NCBI GenBank assembly: GCA_965203755.1
Contig: OZ241910.1
Location: 248,001 to 312,000, forward strand
From: UBA6055 sp965203755
GTDB lineage: Bacteria; Chloroflexota; Anaerolineae; Aggregatilineales; Phototrophicaceae
Direction: 5' to 3'
Length of the DNA: 64,000 nt
The translations under genes were made by a program, and so were the position numbers. Below are positions 41,454 to 49,748 of this stretch, piece after piece. The notes under the pieces were generated by a model. That model worked only from the letters and a program-made list of their open reading frames with translations. It was not told the origin of the DNA and made no database searches. Every line of letters starts with the position of its first letter. The stretch's first letter is position 1.

Positions 41454-42502
41454 CAGCGCAGCATGACCTCGGTCCAGGCCTGAATCCAGGTTTCGCGGCT
41501 GGCTTCAATTTGGTCGTAATCAAGGCTGGCGGGCATTTCGGGAATCGCGGCAAGCTCCTGAAACAACGGCGGCAGTTCGATGTCTGCTATCACCGGGAAG
41601 ACGAACATATTCAAGGGAATGTCTTGCTGAAAGATCGGGCTAAGCATGAAGTCCACCAAAAGCCGGGCGCCGGTCGGATTGCTGGCGCCGGCGAGGACAC
41701 CAGCGTATTCAATTTGGCGAAAGCACATATTTTCGGCTGTGACCGCGCCGGTGAAGGGGCCCTCATCGGGCGATTCGCTATAAAGCACTTCGGCCGGCGG
41801 GCTGCTGGCATAACTCACGACCAGCGGGCGGGCGCCGTCGCGGCCTGGCGCGCTGAACTCGCCATAATAGGCTTCGGTCCAGCCATCGACCACAAGCACA
41901 TCACTGCGGCGCAGGTCCTGCCAAAAGTCCAGGAAAGCATAGTGGCCTTCGGCGCCGAATTCGGCAACAGTCGCCAGCAGGAAAGCCAGCCCGGGTGATG
42001 AGGTCGCTGGATTTTGGACAACCAGCAGGCCGGCGTATTCGGGCTGGGTTAATTCCCGCAGGCTGGCTGGCAGCGCCAGATCATTCTCTTCGAAATAGGC
42101 GATATCATAATTCAGGCAGACGTCGCCAAAGTTCACCGGGGTCACTTGATGGGTGTCGTCGAGAATAAACTGCGGGAGGATATGCTGCCTTTGAGAAGAT
42201 TCGTAAGGGGCAAAAATCTCCCCATTCAAAGCGCGGCTTAGGAAGGTATTGTCCACCCCGTACAATACGTCGCCCAAGGGCTTGTTCTTGGTCAGGATGG
42301 CCTGGTTGACCATTTGGCCGGCATCCCCGGCCCGCAGAATCTTGACCGTCATGCCGCTTTCATTTTCAAATGCCTCTATGGTGGCTTCGGAAATGGCAAA
42401 ACTGTCGTGGGTGACTAAAACGACCGGCGCCGAGTCTTGCGCCCGGATGGTGGAAAGGGCGGCGGCAACGGCGAAAACTGCCAAGACGATTCGGAACATC
42501 AT
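41453..42502 (-). CDS. thiB: Thiamine-binding periplasmic-type protein
   Basis: The 349-residue protein has a signal peptide (MFRIVLAVFAVAAALSTIRA). Its mature sequence follows ThiB/TbpA closely in pattern: VLVTHDSFAIS, KPLGDVLYGVDNTFLSRAL, PVNFGDVCLNYD, NPATSSPGLAFLLAT, DGWTEAYYGEF and VVSYASSPPAEVLY, which contains the thiamine-binding Tyr/Trp positions. The start is at a double ATG (42502) with GGGAG upstream. First gene of thiBPQ, directly controlled by the TPP riboswitch. Confidence 0.9.
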   Translation of the reverse strand: MMFRIVLAVFAVAAALSTIRAQDSAPVVLVTHDSFAISEATIEAFENESGMTVKILRAGDAGQMVNQAILTKNKPLGDVLYGVDNTFLSRALNGEIFAPYESSQRQHILPQFILDDTHQVTPVNFGDVCLNYDIAYFEENDLALPASLRELTQPEYAGLLVVQNPATSSPGLAFLLATVAEFGAEGHYAFLDFWQDLRRSDVLVVDGWTEAYYGEFSAPGRDGARPLVVSYASSPPAEVLYSESPDEGPFTGAVTAENMCFRQIEYAGVLAGASNPTGARLLVDFMLSPIFQQDIPLNMFVFPVIADIELPPLFQELAAIPEMPASLDYDQIEASRETWIQAWTEVMLR

Positions 42503-42600
42503 CAGGAACTCCCATCATTATGAACATGGACAATGAGACTGGCGCAGCTTGACGCTTGAAGTTAAAACCGCTGCTATGGGGGTGGCTAAAGCGATGATTA

Positions 42601-42690
42601 GACATCCCTACGCCAGCATTAACTGGATCAGGTATATGGGTCGGCGCCGCTGCACACCCTCTCAGCCTGCTTGCACAAGCTCCCCAAGTC
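42601..42690 (-). promoter_or_regulatory. TPP riboswitch (THI element)
   Basis: Read on the minus strand, the hallmark THI pieces occur in order: GGGGAGC, GCTGAGAGGG (the pyrimidine-binding helix), GACCC, ACCTGATCCAGTTAATGCTGG, and GCGTAGGGA. Stem P1 (GACTTGG against the 3' end) closes the aptamer. It starts within about ten bases of the predicted transcription start and lies 100 bases before thiB, so it controls import of thiamine. Confidence 0.95.
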
Positions 42691-42703
42691 TCGATGCGGT
42701 TTG

Positions 42704-42732
42704 ATTATACCTGGCATTCAGATGAATGGCAA
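42704..42732 (-). promoter_or_regulatory. Promoter of the thi operon
   Basis: On the minus strand TTGCCA (42732-42727) and TATAAT (42709-42704) are separated by 17 bases, just upstream of the TPP riboswitch. Confidence 0.7.
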
Positions 42733-42753
42733 CGGGTTTTGGGTTTATCTTCA

Positions 42754-43140
42754 GGGCAATCGGCACGCGAAAGCGCGGCCTTTTGGTCGCCCTTTGCCCA
42801 TCATTCTGTGATATCCTTATTAAATGGCGGCGGAGGCGGCGAGGAAAGCATGATGTTTTCATCATCAAAACGGCGCGAAAAGGACGGCTTTCGGATGACT
42901 GGCGCAGCCGATGCGGTTTATCCAGTCATAAAGGGTTTTTATGGGTCAAAGCGATTCATTCAGGGCATTCGGCTTCATCTTGAATTGTCGTCATTGCGCG
43001 GTATCCAGCGCTTTTCGCGCCTTGGACCGCCACGTGCTGCCATCTATTGCCAAAAACGGCAGGTCTATTGCCACCGATTTGGCGCGATTGCCCTGAAAAT
43101 TCAAAAATCCTCGATAAAATCGGATTTCAGATCATATACT
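42754..43140 (+). repeat. Dispersed repeat, copy B
   Basis: Homologue of 5361-5726 in the same orientation. The 38-40 bases around the ATGATG-TTTT-CATCAT hairpin (42850-42865) are identical in both. It ends with GGATTTCAGAT.. just like the promoter region of the beta-helix genes, but no beta-helix gene follows here; instead a convergent CoA-transferase gene begins at 43193. A 9-bp G/C hairpin (43149-43170) lies immediately after. Confidence 0.75.
42941..43096 (+). CDS. Possible 51-residue Cys-motif micro-protein in repeat B
   Basis: ATG at 42941 has AAAGGG five bases upstream. The frame encodes 51 residues including RAFGFILNCRHCAV. In repeat copy A the matching region encodes RAFGFIFSCRHCAV. 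Within this block most differences fall at third positions (for example Gly, Cys, His, Cys and Ala codons), the sign of protein-level selection. Copy A has a one-base deletion after its ATG. Speculative; it could also be a remnant of a larger gene. Confidence 0.35.
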   Translation: MGQSDSFRAFGFILNCRHCAVSSAFRALDRHVLPSIAKNGRSIATDLARLP

Positions 43141-43192
43141 AAGACGCGGCGGCGGCCTTTTGGCCGCCGCTGTGATGCGATTGACTTTGGGG

Positions 43193-43993
43193 TTATCTTC
43201 GGATAAAATCGGCTAGGAAGGGCTTGAATTGGCCGGCATTGCAGGCTTCAACATAATTCAGTATTTCGCCGCCATTCATCGAATACAATGGATAGCAGCT
43301 TGTTGGCGCCGCGCCTTTGGGCAAATCGACCAGCATATCACAGCCAGGAAAGGGGATAATGACACCCGCTGTGGTGGGTTTGAGTTCTTCGACGACGCTC
43401 TCGACGGTGGCGATCACGGTATCGGCTGCATAGACGAGTTCCATGTCGATGCCCAGATTATTGTTGATGAGTACATTTCCATGCCGGTCGCCGGCAAGCC
43501 CATGGATGACAGCGACATCGCAGGGGATGGCTGGGAACGCGAGCAGTTCTTCATCTGAATATGGATCGCGCACTGTTTTGACATCCGGGCGCAGACGCGG
43601 CAAATCAGTTCCAAGCCAGGCGCGGGATGGCATAAAGCCGACGCCGGAAATTCGCGCGCGGATGCCCATGACAATGCTGGTCTCGGTCTCCTCGATCAGT
43701 GTGATTCGCTGTGAATGCGCGGACTGCGTGAACATTGGCGCCAGCCCGAAAGCCTCAAGGCCAAAATAAGCTGACCTGACAAACCGCACGCACCCGGCGC
43801 CTACCAGCAAGTCAGATTCCAGGCCGCCGGTGAAGCTAAGGAGGGTCAGGTTTTTGGGCGGCTTGGCTTGACGCAGCAGCGCTTTGACGAATCCAACCGG
43901 CCGCCGATAAACCGTCATGCCGCCAAGCGCGAGTACGCTGCCGTCTTTGACTGCCTGCGCTGCCTGTTCCAGTGGTACGTAGATATCGTTCAT
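43193..43993 (-). CDS. CoA-transferase family I, alpha subunit
   Basis: The 266-residue product fits the alpha chain of glutaconate-type (family I) CoA-transferases: GSVLALGGMTVYRRPVGFVKALLR at the N-terminus (oxyanion/CoA site region), LTLLSFTGGLESDLLVGAG, CDVAVIHGLAGDRHGNV and AADTVIATVESVVEEL. The ATG at 43993 is chosen because family members begin near MNDIYVPLEQA; it lacks a clear ribosome site. The matching beta subunit gene is 3.5 kb away at 47492-48310 on the same strand, with three plus-strand genes between. Substrate unknown. Confidence 0.82.
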   Translation of the reverse strand: MNDIYVPLEQAAQAVKDGSVLALGGMTVYRRPVGFVKALLRQAKPPKNLTLLSFTGGLESDLLVGAGCVRFVRSAYFGLEAFGLAPMFTQSAHSQRITLIEETETSIVMGIRARISGVGFMPSRAWLGTDLPRLRPDVKTVRDPYSDEELLAFPAIPCDVAVIHGLAGDRHGNVLINNNLGIDMELVYAADTVIATVESVVEELKPTTAGVIIPFPGCDMLVDLPKGAAPTSCYPLYSMNGGEILNYVEACNAGQFKPFLADFIRR

Positions 43994-44040
43994 ATTGACT
44001 TTGGCGGGCTGGCGCAATCTCACAATTACACAAGCGGATT

Positions 44041-44052
44041 ATAAGCGCTTAT
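44041..44052. promoter_or_regulatory. 12-bp perfect palindrome overlapping a -10 box
   Basis: ATAAGCGCTTAT lies in the gap between the divergent CoA-transferase alpha and S41 protease genes. It overlaps a TATACT -10 box (44050-44055) for the plus-strand protease. Position and symmetry suggest a repressor site. Confidence 0.4.
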
Positions 44053-44095
44053 ACTACACTTGCATTGCGGCTTTTGAACAGCTTGGAGATGCGCG

Positions 44096-45289
44096 ATGGG
44101 ATGGATAAGGCGGTTCAGGCGAAATTGGCGAACCTGCCAGCCAGTCCTGCTGACGGCCGCTGTCTTTGCGATTGGCTTTATGGCGGGCGGCATGACGGCC
44201 AGCAGGATGAGCGCCGATGCCCTGGGCGACGCTGATGAAGCCTTTGAACCCTTTTGGGATGCCTTTTCGATTATTGAATCGCGCTATGTAGACGCGGTCG
44301 ATATCGAAACACTGGTCGACGGCGCGATTGACGGCATGGTGGCTTCGCTTCATGATGAACACAGCGGTTATTTTCGTCAGCCGGAGACGTGCGAAAAGAT
44401 GACTGATTTTTCGGGCAGGTTTTCTGGCATCGGCGTCATGATTCGAACTATTCAGGAAACGGGTGAAACTGAAGTGGTATCGGTCATACCGAACTCCCCC
44501 GCCGAGGCTGTGGGTGTGATGCCGGGCGATGTCTTTCACGAGGTTGACGGCGAAAGCGTCGCCGGGATGACGCAAGCCGAACTCACTGCTATTGTGCCGG
44601 GACCGCGCGGCGCCGCCGTGAACATCACCTTCCGCCGCCGCGATGAACTGGTTAATTATGATATTGTGCGCGATGTATTCACCGTTCCGAATGTATCGCG
44701 CCAAATCGTTGGTGACCATATCGCCCATGTGACCATGCTGGGCTTCAACGAGGCATCGCGCTCACAGCTGGACGATGCGCTCAAGGCAATGGACATTAAC
44801 CGCGGCAATGGCTTGATTTTTGATATTCGCGGCAATCCAGGCGGAACCCTGTCCAGCGCCATCGAAGTCGGCAGCGCATTTATAGCGGATGGCGTCCTGC
44901 TGCGTCAGGTTTCGCGCGGTCAAACCGAAGAAACCACCCGCGCCAGCGGCAGTTACGCCAACATCACCGTCCCGGTGGCTGTGCTCGTGGACGAAACCAG
45001 CGCCAGCGCTTCTGAAGTCATCGCCGGCGCCATGCAGGATTATGGAGCGGCGACCATCATCGGCGAAACGACCTTTGGCAAAGGCACGGTACAGAATATC
45101 CCGGCGCTGTCCAACGGCGGCTGCGTTCGCATCACCATCAAACGCTGGCTGACACCGAATGGCGCCTGGATTCATCAGCAAGGCATTCGGCCGGATATTA
45201 TCGTCGAATGGGATCCAGAATCGGACGGCGACCTTGAAGACCCCCAATTAGCCGAAGCCATCCGTTTTCTCGAATCACTGCGCCGCTAA
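44096..45289 (+). CDS. ctpA: C-terminal processing peptidase, S41 family
   Basis: The 397-residue membrane-anchored protease has one N-terminal helix (about 15-33), a short helical domain, a PDZ domain (about 108-195, FSGIGVMI.. VVSVIPNSPAEAVGVMPGD) and the S41 core. The catalytic Ser/Lys dyad sits in DETSASASEV (Ser302 or Ser304) and TTFGKGTVQ (Lys329), with FDIRGNPGG forming the oxyanion region. It likely trims or degrades exported proteins. The start ATG is at 44096. It is divergent from the CoA-transferase alpha gene. Confidence 0.93.
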   Translation: MGWIRRFRRNWRTCQPVLLTAAVFAIGFMAGGMTASRMSADALGDADEAFEPFWDAFSIIESRYVDAVDIETLVDGAIDGMVASLHDEHSGYFRQPETCEKMTDFSGRFSGIGVMIRTIQETGETEVVSVIPNSPAEAVGVMPGDVFHEVDGESVAGMTQAELTAIVPGPRGAAVNITFRRRDELVNYDIVRDVFTVPNVSRQIVGDHIAHVTMLGFNEASRSQLDDALKAMDINRGNGLIFDIRGNPGGTLSSAIEVGSAFIADGVLLRQVSRGQTEETTRASGSYANITVPVAVLVDETSASASEVIAGAMQDYGAATIIGETTFGKGTVQNIPALSNGGCVRITIKRWLTPNGAWIHQQGIRPDIIVEWDPESDGDLEDPQLAEAIRFLESLRR

Positions 45290-45414
45290 ACAGCCAGACA
45301 GAGGGATAATGAAGCAAGACATTTGGCATCATCTTCATTTCAAGCTGGTCACCGCAGCAAGCAGATGATATACTGCTGCTGTTCTGTGACAAGACGCTTC
45401 CAAGGAGCTGCAAC

Positions 45415-45642
45415 ATGGGTGTCGCCCTGCAAATTTCTTCCATCATCATTTCAGTCGTCCTGATTATCCTGATTCTGTTACAGGTCAAAGGGGGTGCGCT
45501 GGGCAGCCTCCTGGGCGGCGATGCCGGCGGCGGCATCGCCCGCACCCGGCGCGGCCTGGAGAAAACCCTCTTTCGGATCACCATCTTTTTGTCGATTGCG
45601 TTCTTGGGGATTGCGCTCTTCGCTGTGGCGACACCCAATTAA
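45415..45642 (+). CDS. secG: Protein-export membrane protein SecG
   Basis: This 75-residue protein has two helices (ISSIIISVVLIILILLQ and ITIFLSIAFLGIALFAV) with the conserved QVKGGALGSLLGGDAGGG loop between them, typical of SecG. It is part of the SecYEG channel. A TATACT box lies about 45 bases before the ATG, and AAGGAG eight bases before it. Confidence 0.92.
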   Translation: MGVALQISSIIISVVLIILILLQVKGGALGSLLGGDAGGGIARTRRGLEKTLFRITIFLSIAFLGIALFAVATPN

Positions 45643-45734
45643 CGTTCCGAAAGACTCGCGGCATTTGCATCCTAGTGTGCATAGACCGCGCTGCGCTGCG
45701 GCCAAGGCAGACGTCATCTTGATAGGGGCAGGAT

Positions 45735-47495
45735 ATGTTCCGTGGTTTTCGCTGGCAGCTGTCCGCATTCATCGCTGCGCTGATTCTGTTTGCCGCCGGG
45801 ATGGCTTACCGCGCCAGCCTGCAAACCGCCAGAACCCCATTGCCGCCGCCCGCAGAGCCCACCGCCATCAGCCCGGCGCCGCTGCCCACAGAAACCCCTT
45901 TCCCTACAGCGGCTTTCCAGTCAAGCCTTAGCGCATTGAACCCGGGAACCAGGGACTACCGCGAAGGCATGGTCGGCGACGTTCAGCGATTAAACCCGAT
46001 ATTCGCCCATCTGAACCCGATTGACAATGACATCTCAAGTTTGATATTCGAGGGATTATACAAAACGAATGCTTATGGCGAGCCAGCGCCGCGCTTGGCG
46101 GCTGATTTAAGGATTTCCAGCGACCATCTGGAGTACGTGGTCAAGCTCCGCGAGGATGTCAAATGGCAGGACGGCATCGCCTTCACCGCCGCGGATGTTG
46201 CGTACACCATGGCGCTTCTAAGCGATCCTGAATATGCCCGTTTCTCGCCCCTGTCACAGTTTTGGCAGACCGTCGAAACCCAGCGGCTGACTGACTATTT
46301 GGTTCGTTTCCGTCTGGCGCAGCCGCTTGGCAGTTTTACCGCCCTGCTGACCATCGGCATCCTGCCCGAACATGCGCTGAAAGGAACCACAGTTGCCCAA
46401 CTGGCGCAGCACCCGTTCAATCTCTCCCCGATTGGCACCGGGCCCTACCAGCTGGCATCACTTCGTTCGGCCGCCGGCGATAAGATCGATGCCGTCCATC
46501 TCCAGCTGGCGCCGGTATATGGGGAGCGTCCGGAAGGTCAGAGCGGATACTTGCTTGACGGCCTTCAATTCAAGCTGTACCAGAGCGACTCGGCGGCCAT
46601 CCAGGCTTATCAGCTGAATCAGATTGACGCGTTGGCCAATGCGGCCGCGCGCGGCGAACTGATGGCGCTGCCGAACAGTCAGGTCTACACCCAGATTGAA
46701 CCGTCCCTGTATATTTTGATATTTAATTGGGCTGATAATGACGAGGAGAGGATTTTTGCCGACCGGCGAATCCGTCAGGCTTTGTCGCTAGGCTTGGCTC
46801 AAGAGGAGTTGGTGCAAAGGCATTTCGTCTCGAACGCCGCCTTTGCCGACAGCCCGCTTATTCCAGGGTCCTGGGCCTATCAGCCAAATCCCATTTGGAC
46901 CAACGTTAATGCGGCGCAAGCTGCGAAACTGCTGGAATCAGGCGGGTTTGGTCAGCCAGATTCAGCGGCCGAAACAGCCGATGACCTTGAGGCATTGCCC
47001 AGTTTTTCGCTGCTGGTTGAAGATGAGGCCGCGCTGCGCGCGCTGGCAGGCGATATTGCCGCCCAATGGCAGCGGCTTGGCTTCCAGGTCGCCATTGAAA
47101 CAGCCGCCTCCAGCCAACTGACGGATCGGCTTGAAGCCGGCGATTTTCAGGCAGCCATCGTCAGGCAGCAAATCGGAAGCGATGCCGATGTGTACCGCTA
47201 TTGGCATCCGAGCCAGCATTTGAATGGGCAGAACTATGGCGCCGTATCGCATGACGCAATCTCCGAATCGCTGGAGAACGCACGGCGCGAACCGAACGGC
47301 ATCCACCGCGCCAATCTGTACCGTCAGTTTCAGGAAACATTCGCCGAGCAGGCGATTGCAATCCCCCTGTACTATCCGCTGTATACTTTCGCTGTGCGGG
47401 ATACGATTGAAGGCATACGATTGGGAAACATGGGCAGAGCCGCTGACCGTTTTCGCGGGATTCAACATTGGCGTCCGACTGCGCTGGCCGGCTAG
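45735..47495 (+). CDS. Membrane-anchored family 5 extracellular binding protein
   Basis: The 586-residue protein is an oligopeptide/nickel-type (SBP_bac_5) binding protein: GDVQRLNPIFAHLNPIDNDISSLIFEGLYK, LREDVKWQDGIAFTAADVAYT and DRRIRQALSLGLAQEELV are characteristic. The N-terminus is a plain membrane helix without lipobox Cys, followed by a Pro/Thr-rich spacer. No permease or ATPase genes are adjacent, so it may serve a transporter elsewhere or another role. Its stop overlaps the convergent CoA-transferase beta stop by two to four bases. Confidence 0.85.
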   Translation: MFRGFRWQLSAFIAALILFAAGMAYRASLQTARTPLPPPAEPTAISPAPLPTETPFPTAAFQSSLSALNPGTRDYREGMVGDVQRLNPIFAHLNPIDNDISSLIFEGLYKTNAYGEPAPRLAADLRISSDHLEYVVKLREDVKWQDGIAFTAADVAYTMALLSDPEYARFSPLSQFWQTVETQRLTDYLVRFRLAQPLGSFTALLTIGILPEHALKGTTVAQLAQHPFNLSPIGTGPYQLASLRSAAGDKIDAVHLQLAPVYGERPEGQSGYLLDGLQFKLYQSDSAAIQAYQLNQIDALANAAARGELMALPNSQVYTQIEPSLYILIFNWADNDEERIFADRRIRQALSLGLAQEELVQRHFVSNAAFADSPLIPGSWAYQPNPIWTNVNAAQAAKLLESGGFGQPDSAAETADDLEALPSFSLLVEDEAALRALAGDIAAQWQRLGFQVAIETAASSQLTDRLEAGDFQAAIVRQQIGSDADVYRYWHPSQHLNGQNYGAVSHDAISESLENARREPNGIHRANLYRQFQETFAEQAIAIPLYYPLYTFAVRDTIEGIRLGNMGRAADRFRGIQHWRPTALAG

Positions 47496-48310
47496 AGCGC
47501 ATTCTCCTGGCGCAGAATGCCGCGGAGCCATTCTTTCCTGGCGGCGCCGGCCAAGGTTTCGAGCTTGCGCGTGCCGAGGGGATCAATTTCCTCGCGCAGC
47601 AGCCGCAGGTCTTCTTTGTCCGGCGGCGAGGTCGCGCGCAGGTCAGGGGCGACTTCAAGCGGAAAGCCGGTTTTGCCCTTAATTTTGTCGATACTGACAT
47701 TAGGATGACAGGCTGTCAGCCGCATGCGCCCATGGGCCCAATCAAACTGCCCCAAGTCAGTGATCATATAGCGAGGCCCGCTGCCGAACTTGCGCCGGGC
47801 ATCGTGTCCTAGGCCGCTGATGAAATCAATTTTCTCGGCAAAGGTCACGCGCGAATGCCGCGGAACGTACAAAAAGGTTTCGTCATATCTTGGGGTCACA
47901 TCAGGCATGCCGCCGCTTCCCGGCAGACGCAAGCGGGGTTTGTGATAGTTTTTGCCGAAAGCGATATTGTTGAAATTGCCCTGCGCGTCAACCTGCGCCG
48001 GTCGGAAGAACTCTTTGGGCCGATACTTGGGCAAGATGTCGGCGGCGCCAACCGCGAATCCAAGGTGAATCAAGCCCTTGCCAACCCAAAGATCTTCGAT
48101 ATTGGCGATGCCGAGCGTCCCCCAGTCCTGCACCAGCGCCTGGCCAATCGCCGAGGTGAATCGAGCTTTTGGCGCATAACGGATTTTGCCCAAAATCAAA
48201 CCGGCCGACACCAGCGGGGTATTGATTCCCTGCGCCCAGACATCGCCGTCCTTGATTTGGCGCGAAATACATACACTGATAAGCTCGTCAATGGTATAGT
48301 CAGCTTCCAT
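47492..48310 (-). CDS. CoA-transferase family I, beta subunit
   Basis: The 272-residue product has the family I beta-chain pattern: ADYTIDELISVCISRQIKDGDVWAQG at the N-terminus, GKGLIHLGF, LRLPGSGGMPDVTPRYDE (glycine-rich SGSGG-type motif) and VITD-like MITDLGQFDW. It is 3.5 kb from the alpha gene at 43193 on the same strand; three plus-strand genes lie between. The ATG at 48310 overlaps the 3' end of tyrS by 11 bases, suggesting co-transcription with tyrS. A start at 48322 is also possible. Confidence 0.78.
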   Translation of the reverse strand: MEADYTIDELISVCISRQIKDGDVWAQGINTPLVSAGLILGKIRYAPKARFTSAIGQALVQDWGTLGIANIEDLWVGKGLIHLGFAVGAADILPKYRPKEFFRPAQVDAQGNFNNIAFGKNYHKPRLRLPGSGGMPDVTPRYDETFLYVPRHSRVTFAEKIDFISGLGHDARRKFGSGPRYMITDLGQFDWAHGRMRLTACHPNVSIDKIKGKTGFPLEVAPDLRATSPPDKEDLRLLREEIDPLGTRKLETLAGAARKEWLRGILRQENAL

Positions 48311-49556
48311 CGACGCGCTCATCCGGCCCCACCAAACGAACAAACTGCCGTTTGCCTACCCGCAGCACGGCTGGCAGCTTGTCAGGCTTGACAGTTGCCT
48401 GTATATCTTTGACTCTCTGCTCGTTCAGCCGCACGCCCTGCTGCTGAATCAGCCGTTTCGCCTCGCCGCGGCTGGCGGCCATGTTTAGGCGCACCATGAT
48501 ATCCCGAATCTCTTCTTCGGCAGACAGCGCCGCTTCCGCCATATCAGCCGGGATTCCGCTTCCGCCGCGAAAAACCTCATCCCACCGGGCCTGCGCGGCG
48601 GCGGCGTCTTCGGCGCTGTGGAAAATCGTCACGATGTCGCCTGCCAGCCTCATCTTGACCTCGTTAGGATGCCACTTGCCCGCGGTCAGCTTAGCTTCCA
48701 ATTCCGCAATCCGCGCCGGCGACCAGCCAAGAATCAGCTTGTGATAGATGCTCATGGCTTTGTCCGGCAAACTCATCACCTTGCCAAACATATCCCACGG
48801 TTCGGACAGCAGCGGAATATGATTCCCCAGACTCTTGGACATCTTGATTTCGCCGTCTGTTCCCGGCAGGCTCTCGCCCATAATAATCGCGATTTGCGGC
48901 TTTTGCCTTAAACCAGTCTGTAATTTTCGACCGGCAACCAAGATGTTAAACAGCTGATCTTGCCCGCCCACCTGGACATCGGCTTCCTGGGCAACCGCAT
49001 CATAAGCCTGCATCAAGGCATAGAAAAACTCATGCAGATAAATGGCTTTGCCTTCCTCAAGGCGTCTGGCAAAATTTTCCCGAACTAGAAACTGCTGGAC
49101 GGTAAAATGGCTCGCCAGACGGATAATATCGGCAAAGTCCAGCGGCGACAGCCATTCATCGTTGCGGCGGACTCGGGTTCTGTCTTGATCGAGGATTTTG
49201 AATGCCTGTTCCGCATAGGTCTTGGCGTTGTCCTCAACTTGCCGCATGGTCAGCTGGTCGCGGGCCGAGTCCTTGTCGGAAGGGTCGCCAATCAAGCTGG
49301 TAAAGGTGCCGACCAGAAAAGTCACATCATGTCCGAAATCCTGAAACTGCCGCAGCTTTCGCATCGTGATGGTATGGCCCAGATGCAGGTCGGAGGTACG
49401 CGGGTCATAACCGCAGTACACACGCAGCGGGCGCGCCTCTTTTTCACATTCCAGCAAACGGTCGCGCAGGTCTTTCGCCATGTTCGCGCGCGTTTCGGGG
49501 TCGCCATAGGCTGTTCCCGACATCAGCACCTCGACTTGTTCTTCAATCGCCGCCAT
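48300..49556 (-). CDS. tyrS: Tyrosyl-tRNA synthetase
   Basis: This class I synthetase of 418 residues carries the HIGH-type motif LHLGHTITMRKL and the KMSKS motif IKMSKSLGN, with YCGYDPRTSDLHLG before and GGQDQLFNILVGR-like QVGGQDQLFNILVAGR between. A C-terminal S4 RNA-binding domain (about 350-418, RLIQQQGVRLNEQRV) is the bacterial TyrRS plan of the TyrZ/HLGH type. The ATG at 49556 follows CAGGAAAA; upstream open frame (48 codons) crosses the promoter region. Confidence 0.95.
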   Translation of the reverse strand: MAAIEEQVEVLMSGTAYGDPETRANMAKDLRDRLLECEKEARPLRVYCGYDPRTSDLHLGHTITMRKLRQFQDFGHDVTFLVGTFTSLIGDPSDKDSARDQLTMRQVEDNAKTYAEQAFKILDQDRTRVRRNDEWLSPLDFADIIRLASHFTVQQFLVRENFARRLEEGKAIYLHEFFYALMQAYDAVAQEADVQVGGQDQLFNILVAGRKLQTGLRQKPQIAIIMGESLPGTDGEIKMSKSLGNHIPLLSEPWDMFGKVMSLPDKAMSIYHKLILGWSPARIAELEAKLTAGKWHPNEVKMRLAGDIVTIFHSAEDAAAAQARWDEVFRGGSGIPADMAEAALSAEEEIRDIMVRLNMAASRGEAKRLIQQQGVRLNEQRVKDIQATVKPDKLPAVLRVGKRQFVRLVGPDERVDGS

Positions 49557-49644
49557 GATATTTTCCTGTCCAGTCGTGAAACTCCAAATCCTGATGAGTA
49601 TATCATAAGTGACGCGCCCTTGTTGAGACTGGACAACGGCTGCT

Positions 49645-49650
49645 ATAATT
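49645..49650 (+). promoter_or_regulatory. -10 box of the alaS promoter
   Basis: TATAAT lies 98 bases before the alaS ATG, with TTGTTG 18 bases upstream, in the divergent tyrS-alaS gap. Confidence 0.5.
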
Positions 49651-49748
49651 TTCTGCGAATCCGACTGCAACCGATTCATCATTGCGCCTTTTTGAACCAT
49701 TAAAATGTTTTATCACCATAATTTGAGGCGTAAACAAAAGGAACGCGC

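Noticed and set aside
43149..43170. G/C hairpin as terminator of the CoA-transferase alpha gene
   Set aside because: The 9-bp stem is perfect, but no T-run follows on the minus strand, so it is not called a terminator.
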